Assembly: GCA_944380065.1 (NCBI GenBank) | Contig: CALWGM010000054.1 | Coordinates: forward strand, 1-64,000 | Direction of reading: 5' to 3' | Origin: an uncultured Lachnospiraceae bacterium | Lineage (GTDB): Bacteria; Bacillota; Clostridia; Lachnospirales; Lachnospiraceae | DNA length: 64,000 nt | In this document: positions 56,880 through 64,000 of the stretch, piece after piece | How the letters are laid out: the number at the start of each line of letters is the position of its first letter | How positions within the stretch are numbered: position 1 is the stretch's first letter | Notes under the pieces: model-generated | The model's input: only the letters and a program-made list of their open reading frames with translations | Databases searched by the model: none | What the model was told of the DNA's origin: nothing | Made by a program: the position numbers and the translations under genes

Positions 56880-58277
56880 CTATTCTTTCTTATCTTTTTT
56901 CTTCTGTTTCCACTTTACAAACAGCTTCTTCAGCGTTCCTCCCGTCTGTTCGCTCCGCTTCTGATGGCGCTCCTGGCGGTCTTCCTCATAGAAAACCGGC
57001 TTCCCGCTCCCGGTATCCATATAGGCAAAGTCCAGATAGTCCATGGTTTTCTCCGGCATGTTCCGTTTGCGCAGAAAATGTTCCGCGATCCGCTTGATCA
57101 GATAGTAGATGATGGCGAACACCGGCACGCCGAACAGCATTCCCAGAAAACCGAAAAGCCCCCCGAACAGCAGGATCGCGAAAATCACCCAGAAGGGGGA
57201 CAGTCCCGTGGTGTCCCCTAAAACCTTCGGTTTGATCACATTCCCGTCCAGCTGCTGGATGATCAGAATAATGATCAGGAAATACAGCGCGTGGATCGGG
57301 CTTTCCAGACAGATCAGAAGCGCTCCCGGGATCGCCCCTAAAAACGGCCCGAAAAACGGGATGATATTGGTCACGCCAACGATCACACTCACCAAAAGCG
57401 CATAGGGGAATCTTCCAATGTACAGGACGCCGAAGCAGAGCAGTCCGATGATGATCGCGTCAATGATCTCCCCAATAAAGAAGCCGCCGAAAATATCGTC
57501 GCTCTTGCGCAGCACTTCCATCACCCGGTTCCCCGCCCGTGGCGGGAAAATCGTATACACCAGCTTTTTCAGCTGGCTGATAAACGTCTCTTTCTTCACC
57601 AGAATATAGACGGAAACGATAATGCCCACAATGATATTAAAAATCGTTTTGACAACCCCGACCACCCCGCTGGTCACATAGGTCATCAGCTCCTGTGCCT
57701 GACCTAAAAATTCTGTACGGATCCATTCTTCCAGATAGTCGGTTCCATTGGTAATCAGTTCCCGGACAATCCCGGCCTGGGGCCCTGTCCCCCTGGAAAA
57801 GGCCTGGATCCGATCCATCAGGTTCTGAATCTGGTCCGGCAGCGTCATCACTAACTGCTCCACGCTGATGATCAGCTGCGGGATAATCATGCTCAGCAGA
57901 GCCACAATAATCCCCAGAAAAACCAGCTCCGCCCCTGCAATGGCGATACTGCGGCTCAGCTTCCGGATCTTCTTCTCATCTGTGATCCGTTTCCGGAAAG
58001 CCTGCTGCAGCCGCCGTTCAAAAAACATCATCACCGGGTTCAGGACGTAGGCAACCACAACGCCGATCAGGATCGCCTGCAGAATGTGCCCCAGCGCCCG
58101 GATCCCCGCCGTCAGTTCCCCAAACCGGAGAAACACAAAGAACATAATAATACAAATCAGGATCACCAAAACGGCGGTTGTCCCGATGGCCAGATAGGGA
58201 CGGATATCCCACATGCGGCGTTTCTTCCGCCCTGTTTCTTCTGTATCCGGCTCCATTTTCTCTGTATTTGGTTCCAT
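56880..58277 (-). CDS. AI-2E family membrane protein (PerM/YtvI-like)
   Basis: 465 residues. Eight membrane helices in two groups, with GHILQAILIGVVVAYVLNPV, GFFIGEIIDAIIIGLLCFG and GVTNIIPFFGPFLGAIPGAL, which are typical of the family. Some members export autoinducer-2 or act as Na/H antiporters; the role of this one is unknown. A charged C-terminal tail follows (GGTLKKLFVKWKQKKKDKKE). AAAGGAGTTTG precedes the start. A TATAAT -10 lies at 58337-58342. Confidence 0.93.
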   Translation of the reverse strand: MEPNTEKMEPDTEETGRKKRRMWDIRPYLAIGTTAVLVILICIIMFFVFLRFGELTAGIRALGHILQAILIGVVVAYVLNPVMMFFERRLQQAFRKRITDEKKIRKLSRSIAIAGAELVFLGIIVALLSMIIPQLIISVEQLVMTLPDQIQNLMDRIQAFSRGTGPQAGIVRELITNGTDYLEEWIRTEFLGQAQELMTYVTSGVVGVVKTIFNIIVGIIVSVYILVKKETFISQLKKLVYTIFPPRAGNRVMEVLRKSDDIFGGFFIGEIIDAIIIGLLCFGVLYIGRFPYALLVSVIVGVTNIIPFFGPFLGAIPGALLICLESPIHALYFLIIILIIQQLDGNVIKPKVLGDTTGLSPFWVIFAILLFGGLFGFLGMLFGVPVFAIIYYLIKRIAEHFLRKRNMPEKTMDYLDFAYMDTGSGKPVFYEEDRQERHQKRSEQTGGTLKKLFVKWKQKKKDKKE

Positions 58278-58414
58278 GACAAACTCCTTTCCTCCGGCGC
58301 TATTTCCGGAAAATGTAAACCATATCCTAATCCGTTATTATACGGGAACAGAAGGGGAAATAAAAGTAATTTACAAAACTTTCATATTTCATAAATAAAT
58401 CCGTTTCCCGCCTC

Positions 58415-58444
58415 TGGACAAATCCGCATCTTCTATAGTAAAAT
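58415..58444 (+). promoter_or_regulatory. Promoter of trmB
   Basis: TGGACA (58415-58420), 18-bp spacer, TAAAAT (58439-58444); 88 bp of leader. Confidence 0.6.
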
Positions 58445-58532
58445 CACTGGATGGCAGGAGCCGGTATCTGTTCCATATTCTCCCGCCTCCCGCCGTCTTT
58501 CATACAAAAATCAACGAAAATGGAGAATTGAT

Positions 58533-59183
58533 ATGCGACTGAGAAATGTTCCCGGATCCCGCGAGGTGATCGCGGCACATCCGCTTTGCTTTTTAGAAGA
58601 AGATCCCCAGTCCCCGGCCGGGCGCTGGGCAGAAATTTTCGGCAGCGACCATCCCATCCACATCGAGGTGGGCATGGGAAAAGGCCAGTTTATCACCACA
58701 CTGGCCATGCAGAACCCTGCCGTCAACTACATCGGTATCGAAAAATATTCCAGCGTGCTGGTGCGCGCGCTGGAAAAGCTGGACGCCATGGAAACGCCGC
58801 CGTCCAATATCCGTTTCATCCGCATGGATGCGGAAAACATCTGCTCCATGTTTGCCAGGCACGAGGTTTCCAGGATCTATCTGAACTTTTCCGATCCCTG
58901 GCCCAAAGACCGCCACGCCAAACGGCGGCTGACCTCACAGCAGTTTTTAAAGCGTTATGACCAGATCCTCGTCCCGGATGGGCAGTTAGAGTTCAAGACC
59001 GATAATCAGGATCTCTTCCGGTTTTCCCTGGAACAGGCGGAGCCGGCAGGCTGGAAACGGATCGCATCCACCTGGGATCTCCACCACGACGAAATCCTGA
59101 ATGCCGGAAACATCATGACCGAATATGAGCAGAAGTTCTCCGCCCAGGGAAATCCCATCTGCAAAATGATTCTCTCCCGCTGA
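58533..59183 (+). CDS. trmB: tRNA (guanine-N7-)-methyltransferase
   Basis: 216 residues. IHIEVGMGKGQFITTLAMQN is the SAM site, and YLNFSDPWPKDRHAKRRLT is the signature TrmB motif with the conserved Asp and His. It methylates G46 of tRNAs. Located alone between divergent and convergent neighbours; the start has GGAGAATTGAT. Confidence 0.97.
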   Translation: MRLRNVPGSREVIAAHPLCFLEEDPQSPAGRWAEIFGSDHPIHIEVGMGKGQFITTLAMQNPAVNYIGIEKYSSVLVRALEKLDAMETPPSNIRFIRMDAENICSMFARHEVSRIYLNFSDPWPKDRHAKRRLTSQQFLKRYDQILVPDGQLEFKTDNQDLFRFSLEQAEPAGWKRIASTWDLHHDEILNAGNIMTEYEQKFSAQGNPICKMILSR

Positions 59184-59207
59184 AGAACCCGGGGAACAAA
59201 ACGCCCG

Positions 59208-60230
59208 TCATTTCAGCAGCATTTCTATGGCAATCTCATTACCGGCCGCATCCACCTTCGCATAGCTTCCGCAGATCAGCGGCATGGAAGGCGGGATGTG
59301 GCCGATATCCAGATCCATCAGGATCGGTACCCCATATTTTCCCAGGATCCCGGTGACAGCCTCATACTGATCCAGATTGATGAACACTTCCCCGTGGTGC
59401 AGCGGCCGTCCGATCAGGAAGCCCTTCACATACCGGAACCAGCCGGCCTGTTCCATCTGCCACAGCGCCCGGCGGATGCCCATGGGATTTAAATCGCAGG
59501 CTTCCAGGAACCAGAGGATGCCGTCCTTCTGATACTTCTCTGCGAAGGCCTTCACCCCGTCAAATTCTGTTCCCAGGAACAGGGTCAGCACATCCATGCA
59601 CCCGCCGATCAGCCGCCCTTCCATATGGGTATCCTGATCAGGAACCTTTACCCGGACACAGGGCTCCGTCACGTGATAGGGAATCAGGGGATTCTCTTCA
59701 TCCTTCAGCCCCTCCTTTTCATACAGGTCATATCCGTGAACCGTCAGCTTCTTCCCGGTCAGAAGGTCAAACGTATCCCGGATCGCCGGATGCCAGGGCT
59801 CCATGCCAAAGGCCGCCGCGCAGGGACCGTAGAGAGAAGCCGTATCACAGAGGGTGGTCAGCAGAAACGTCATATTGGTATTATCGGAATATCCCAGATA
59901 CCATTTGGGCTCTGCCTGTTTCAGACGTCCAAAATCCATATAGCCCAGATCCTCGCACATCAGCTCCCCGCCGCCGCAGGAGATCAGCACATCGTTTGTA
60001 CTGCTGCAGTAATACTCCATCAGCTCTGCCGCGCATTTCTCCGGCGTATTGCTGATGCCCACGCCGCATCCCTCAAAGCAGTTCGGCCCAAGTTCCGTCC
60101 GGTAACCCATCTGCCCAAACGTCTCCAGCGCATGGCAGAATGCGGACCTGTAGGGCTCTATGTTGCATCCAAACGACGGCGCCACAAAGCCGATGGTTCC
60201 CTGTTTCTCTAAAAACTTCGGATATCTCAT
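59208..60230 (-). CDS. LD-carboxypeptidase family protein (peptidase S66)
   Basis: 340 residues from the ATG at 60230 (AGAAGGAGAACC upstream); earlier frames are not similar to the family. GTIGFVAPSFGC begins the S66 fold; the catalytic Ser is in LGYSDNTNMTFLL; Glu and His residues expected in the distal half include FLEACDLNP and LHHGEVFINLD. S66 enzymes trim tetrapeptide to tripeptide in recycled muropeptides or act on microcin C-like nucleopeptides; context (wall enzymes) fits the first. A terminator separates it from the ABC genes. Confidence 0.93.
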   Translation of the reverse strand: MRYPKFLEKQGTIGFVAPSFGCNIEPYRSAFCHALETFGQMGYRTELGPNCFEGCGVGISNTPEKCAAELMEYYCSSTNDVLISCGGGELMCEDLGYMDFGRLKQAEPKWYLGYSDNTNMTFLLTTLCDTASLYGPCAAAFGMEPWHPAIRDTFDLLTGKKLTVHGYDLYEKEGLKDEENPLIPYHVTEPCVRVKVPDQDTHMEGRLIGGCMDVLTLFLGTEFDGVKAFAEKYQKDGILWFLEACDLNPMGIRRALWQMEQAGWFRYVKGFLIGRPLHHGEVFINLDQYEAVTGILGKYGVPILMDLDIGHIPPSMPLICGSYAKVDAAGNEIAIEMLLK

Positions 60231-60341
60231 ATATGGTTCTCCTTCTCGTAGTTCTTTTTGCAGAACGGCAAATTTCAGTGTATTCATTATAACATGCGCC
60301 GCAGGACGGATACAGTCTTTTCTCCGCGGAACCACCGAAAA

Positions 60342-60379
60342 AGAGACCGGCACACTTCCTCTGAAATGTACCGGTCTCT
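60342..60379 (-). terminator. Terminator of the ABC exporter operon
   Basis: AGAGACCGG/CCGGTCTCT stem, then TTTTTCGG on the minus strand. Confidence 0.85.
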
Positions 60380-60402
60380 CGTTGAAACTCCAAAACCATG
60401 GA

Positions 60403-62298
60403 TTACTCCAGCTCGAACGCACCCGTATACAGCTGATAGTACGTACCCTTCTGGGCAATCAGCGTATCGTGGTCGCCCCGCTCGATGATATGTCCCAGCT
60501 CCAGAACCATGATCACATCTGAGTTCATGATCGTGGAAAGCCTGTGGGCGATAACAAATACGGTACGCCCCTTCATCAGGGCGTCCATACCGCGCTGTAC
60601 AATAGCCTCGGTACGGGTATCAATGGAGGAGGTCGCCTCATCCAGGATCATAACCGGCGGGTCTGCCACAGCCGCCCGGGCAATGGAGATCAGCTGCCGC
60701 TGGCCCTGGGACAGGCCGCTGCCGTCTCCGGCAAGCACCGTATTATAGCCATGGGGCAGCATCCGGATAAAGCCGTCCGCATTGGCCAGCTTCGCCGCCG
60801 CGATACATTCCTCATCGGTAGCATCCAGCTTGCCGTACCGGATATTGTCCATTACCGTACCGGTAAACAGGTTCACATCCTGCAGTACCACACCGAGGGA
60901 ACGGCGCAGGGACGGTTTCGCGATCCTGCTGATATCAATGCCGTCGTAAGTGATGGTACCCTTCTGGATATCATAGAAGCGGTTGATCAGGTTGGTGATG
61001 GTCGTCTTTCCGGCTCCGGTAGCCCCCACAAAGGCCACCTTCTGGCCAGGCTCCGCGTAAAGCGTAATGTCATGCAGGACTGTCTTTTCCGGCACATAAC
61101 CAAAGTCCACATCGTGGAACTCCACATGTCCCTTCATCTCTACCATATCAAACGTACCGTCCTCTTTCGGCACCTTCCAGGCCCAGCGGTTGGTACGCTC
61201 TTTGCATTCCACTAACCTGCCGTTTTCTTCTTTCACACGGACGATGGTCACATCTCCCTGGTCTTCTTCCGGCTTCTCATCCATCAGCGCGAAGATACGC
61301 TCCGCACCTGCCAGCGCCATAACAACGAAGTTCAGCTGCTGGGAAACCTGGCTGACCGGATTGATAAAGCTCCGGGACAGCTGCAGGAAGGAGGCGATGG
61401 AACCGAGAGTCAGCACGCCGATGCCTGTCAGGCTGATATTGGTCACGCCTGCAATACCCAGCGCGCCGCCGACGATGGCAATCACAACGTAAAGGATAAA
61501 TCCCAGGTTGTTCATGATCGGCATCAGAATATTGGCATAGGTATTGGCTTTTGCCATATTCTCAAAGAGGTCGCCGTTCTTTTTATCGAATCCCTCAATC
61601 GCTTTTTCCTCGTGGCAGAATACCTTGACAACCTTCTGCCCGTTGATCATCTCTTCGATATAACCGTTCACATCACCGAGGGATGCCTGCTGCCTTACGA
61701 AGTAACGGGCGCTGCCGCCGGCAATCTTTCCGATCACAGCAAAGATAATAAAGATAAACGCTACTACGATCAGCGTCAGCCATACGCTGACGGTCAGCAT
61801 GGAAACAAATACCGCCACGATGGTGATCGCCGAGTTCAGCATCTGCGGGATACTCATGGAGATCATCTGCCGCAGGGTATCCGTATCATTGGTATAATGG
61901 CTCATCACATCGCCGTGTGTATGCGTATCAAAATAGCGGATGGGCAGCGTCTGCATATGCTCGAACATCTCGTCACGGATCTCTTTTAAGATTCCCTGCG
62001 CCACCACAACCATCAGCCGGTTATAAAGGAAGGCCGCAACAACGCCAGCCGCAAAAATCCCGGCCATTTTTAAAATATACTGTGCCAGGCCGGCAAAATC
62101 CGGGTCATCCTGGGTCAGCAGCGGCATAATATAATCATCAATCAGGCTCTGGATAAACAGGCTGGAAAGCGCCGTCGTAATCGCCGCGAACACAATACAG
62201 CAGACAACGATCGTAAAGCGGATCTTATACTTGCCAAGATAACCCAGCAGCCGTTTTGCCGTTCCCTTTGCATCTCTTGCTCCTGATTTGTTATTCAC
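60403..62298 (-). CDS. ABC exporter subunit with canonical ATP site
   Basis: 631 residues from a GTG at 62298 that overlaps the partner's stop by 8 bp (GTGAATAAC); no ATG is available before the membrane domain. Six membrane helices (about 30-345), a long insertion between membrane and ATPase domains, Walker A GATGAGKTTI, signature LSQGQRQLISIARA, and Walker B followed by catalytic Glu in MILDEATSSID. It pairs with the next gene as a heterodimeric exporter of the multidrug/lipid type. Substrate unknown. Confidence 0.95.
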   Translation of the reverse strand: MNNKSGARDAKGTAKRLLGYLGKYKIRFTIVVCCIVFAAITTALSSLFIQSLIDDYIMPLLTQDDPDFAGLAQYILKMAGIFAAGVVAAFLYNRLMVVVAQGILKEIRDEMFEHMQTLPIRYFDTHTHGDVMSHYTNDTDTLRQMISMSIPQMLNSAITIVAVFVSMLTVSVWLTLIVVAFIFIIFAVIGKIAGGSARYFVRQQASLGDVNGYIEEMINGQKVVKVFCHEEKAIEGFDKKNGDLFENMAKANTYANILMPIMNNLGFILYVVIAIVGGALGIAGVTNISLTGIGVLTLGSIASFLQLSRSFINPVSQVSQQLNFVVMALAGAERIFALMDEKPEEDQGDVTIVRVKEENGRLVECKERTNRWAWKVPKEDGTFDMVEMKGHVEFHDVDFGYVPEKTVLHDITLYAEPGQKVAFVGATGAGKTTITNLINRFYDIQKGTITYDGIDISRIAKPSLRRSLGVVLQDVNLFTGTVMDNIRYGKLDATDEECIAAAKLANADGFIRMLPHGYNTVLAGDGSGLSQGQRQLISIARAAVADPPVMILDEATSSIDTRTEAIVQRGMDALMKGRTVFVIAHRLSTIMNSDVIMVLELGHIIERGDHDTLIAQKGTYYQLYTGAFELE

Positions 62299-64000
62299 TC
62301 AGACCACCGCCTTTCTGCTGAGATTCAAACGTCTCACGATAAACCTTATTGTTTTTCAGCAGCTCTTCATGGGTGCCGACGCCGATTACCTTACCGTCAT
62401 CCATAACGATGATCTTATCCGCGTCGTCGATCGAAGAAATACGCTGTGTGATAATAAACTTGGTCGTCTCCGGGATCTCCTCCGCAAAAGCCTTCCGGAT
62501 CAGCATATCTGTCTTGGTATCTACCGCGCTGGTGGAATCATCCAGGATCAGGATCTTCGGCTTCTTCAACAGGGCGCGGGCAATACAGAGTCTCTGCCGC
62601 TGTCCGCCGGATACGTTTGTTCCGCCCTGCTCGATGTAGGTATCGTATTTATCCGGGAACCGCTGGATGAACTCATCCGCCTGGGCCAGCTTACAGACAC
62701 GCTCCAACTCTTCATCCGACGCGTTCTCATTGCCCCAGCGCAGGTTTTCCTTGATCGTACCGGAAAACAGCACATTCTTCTGCAGCACCATGCCCACCTC
62801 GGTACGGAGCACATCGATATCATAATCCCGCACATCCACGCCGCCGACCCGGACGCTTCCCTCTGTTACATCATACAGACGGGGGATCAGCTGCACCAGA
62901 CTGGACTTGGCGGAACCGGTGCCTCCCAAGATGCCCACACGCTCGCCCGGTTTGATCTCCAGGTTAATCTCTGACAGGACATCACGCTCCGCGTCCTTCG
63001 CGTACCGGAAGGAAACATGGTCGAATACGATGCTTCCGTCCTTTACCTCGGTCACCGGATTCTCCTTATTGCGGATATCGCTCTCCTCATCCAGGATCTC
63101 CACGATACGTCTTGCGGAAGCCACGGACATGATCACCATAACCATGATCATGGCGATCATCATCAGGCTCATGAGGATCTGCATGGCGTAGGTAAACATA
63201 CTCATCAGCTCACCGGTGGTCAGACCCCCTGCAACGCCTGCGGTATTGCCGCTCAGAACGATGGCTTTCGCTCCCAGCCAGGCGATCAGCAGGATACAGA
63301 TATAAACCGCCGCCATCATGGCCGGCATGTTCATGGTAATGATCTTCTCAGCCTTACTGAAATCCTTGAAGATGGACTGGGAAATCTTACCGAATTTCTG
63401 AATCTCATGATCCTCACGGGTAAAGGACTTCACCACGCGGATCCCCAGCAGGTTCTCCTCCACCACTTCATTCAGGCGGTCATAGGTCTTGAACACCCGT
63501 TTGAAATAAGGGTGAACCCGGATACTGATAAACGCCAGCACAAACGCCAGGATCGGCACAATGATCAGGAACACACTTGCCAGCTCCTTATTGATAGTAA
63601 AGGATACCACCAGCGCCACCACCAGCATGATCGGGCACCGCACCGCCACGCGGATAACCATCTGGAATGCATTCTGCACGTTGGTCACGTCTGTCGTCAG
63701 ACGGGTAATAATACTTGCCGTAGAAAACTTATCAATGTTGGAGAAAGAATACGTCTGCACCTTTGCATACATATCTCTCCGCAGGTTCTTCGCCAGTCCG
63801 GAAGATGCGATCGCGGCCTCTTTTCCTGCCAGTGCGCCGAACAGCAGCGACACAAAAGCAAAAATAAGAAGAAGGATACCATATTTGAGAATGGCAGCCA
63901 TATTTCCGGCTTCGATACCATCATCGATCAGGATTGCCATTACATATGGAATCAGAATTTCCAGCGCAACTTCCACAATGACAAAGACAGGCGCAAGAAC
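62291..64000 (-). CDS. ABC exporter subunit with degenerate ATP site (5' end beyond window)
   Basis: The frame stays open to the window edge (570 residues visible; VLAPVFVIVEVALEILIPY precede the GTG at 63976), so the N-terminus is missing. Six-helix membrane domain, Walker A GGTGSAKSSL with Ala before the usual lysine, signature VSGGQRQRLCIARAL, and ILILDDSTSAVD in which the catalytic Glu is Asp. This asymmetry, one regular and one degenerate site, is known from heterodimeric exporters such as TM287/288 and BmrCD. It is translationally coupled to the partner gene. Confidence 0.94.
   Translation of the reverse strand, partial: VLAPVFVIVEVALEILIPYVMAILIDDGIEAGNMAAILKYGILLLIFAFVSLLFGALAGKEAAIASSGLAKNLRRDMYAKVQTYSFSNIDKFSTASIITRLTTDVTNVQNAFQMVIRVAVRCPIMLVVALVVSFTINKELASVFLIIVPILAFVLAFISIRVHPYFKRVFKTYDRLNEVVEENLLGIRVVKSFTREDHEIQKFGKISQSIFKDFSKAEKIITMNMPAMMAAVYICILLIAWLGAKAIVLSGNTAGVAGGLTTGELMSMFTYAMQILMSLMMIAMIMVMVIMSVASARRIVEILDEESDIRNKENPVTEVKDGSIVFDHVSFRYAKDAERDVLSEINLEIKPGERVGILGGTGSAKSSLVQLIPRLYDVTEGSVRVGGVDVRDYDIDVLRTEVGMVLQKNVLFSGTIKENLRWGNENASDEELERVCKLAQADEFIQRFPDKYDTYIEQGGTNVSGGQRQRLCIARALLKKPKILILDDSTSAVDTKTDMLIRKAFAEEIPETTKFIITQRISSIDDADKIIVMDDGKVIGVGTHEELLKNNKVYRETFESQQKGGGLSE

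Overview
The window looks like a chromosomal segment of a spore-forming Firmicute, most likely a Lachnospiraceae (Clostridium cluster XIVa) gut bacterium. The grounds are: Spo0A together with SpmA/SpmB; the clostridial-type gene orders gdpP-rplI-dnaB, rpsF-ssb-rpsR and decarboxylase-kinase-holB-ricT-trmN6-rsmI; an NADP-type GdhA; and surface enzymes carrying long arrays of aromatic (GWW) repeats. The genus cannot be fixed from sequence alone. No rRNA, tRNA, IS element, prophage or CRISPR array was seen, and no gene-free stretch exceeds about 300 bases.

Region 1 (1-8.7 kb, minus strand, visibly more A+T-rich than the rest) is a surface cluster. It holds four secreted enzymes with different catalytic heads and the same kind of GWW-repeat wall-binding tail: a peptidoglycan-hydrolase-like protein (cut by the window start), a GH25 muramidase, an SGNH/GDSL-type esterase and an L,D-transpeptidase. 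Genes two to four have blocks of nearly identical DNA, and the LDT gene has a 132-bp tandem repeat. Region 2 (8.7-16 kb) holds the regulators: an XRE double-HTH protein, a translationally coupled orphan LytTR response regulator, a small XRE protein and, 5 kb away, a paralogue of the large XRE protein with a conserved upstream region. Between them are an exopolysaccharide-initiating sugar transferase, a DUF362 protein, a rhomboid protease and Spo0A.

Region 3 (16-31.8 kb) has a CDF metal transporter, UDP-galactopyranose mutase, mfd, pth, murC, a DnaD/DnaC-type replication pair, a PRPP-synthetase-family protein, an HPr-like protein lacking the phosphorylatable histidine (Crh-like), gdhA, a DtxR/MntR regulator and dnaB. 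Region 4 (31.8-45 kb) has rplI-gdpP (c-di-AMP turnover), an LtaS-like enzyme, a sirtuin, DUF951, rpsF-ssb-rpsR, spmAB, a MarR regulator, a DUF885 protein and a MATE exporter. Region 5 (44-52.4 kb) is the rsmI to decarboxylase operon, then a LysR/iron-sulfur flavoprotein divergent pair.

Region 6 (52.4-64 kb) has a D,D-carboxypeptidase, a P-type cation ATPase preceded by a well-formed yybP-ykoY manganese riboswitch, an AI-2E-family protein, trmB, a family S66 L,D-carboxypeptidase and a heterodimeric ABC exporter (cut by the window end). Cell-envelope work is the common theme: wall hydrolysis, crosslinking and trimming, teichoic-acid-like polymer and polysaccharide synthesis, and their regulation. 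The most noteworthy points are the shared-tail enzyme family with its duplicated regulators, the Mn riboswitch on an ATPase that would otherwise be called a calcium pump, and the Crh-like HPr.
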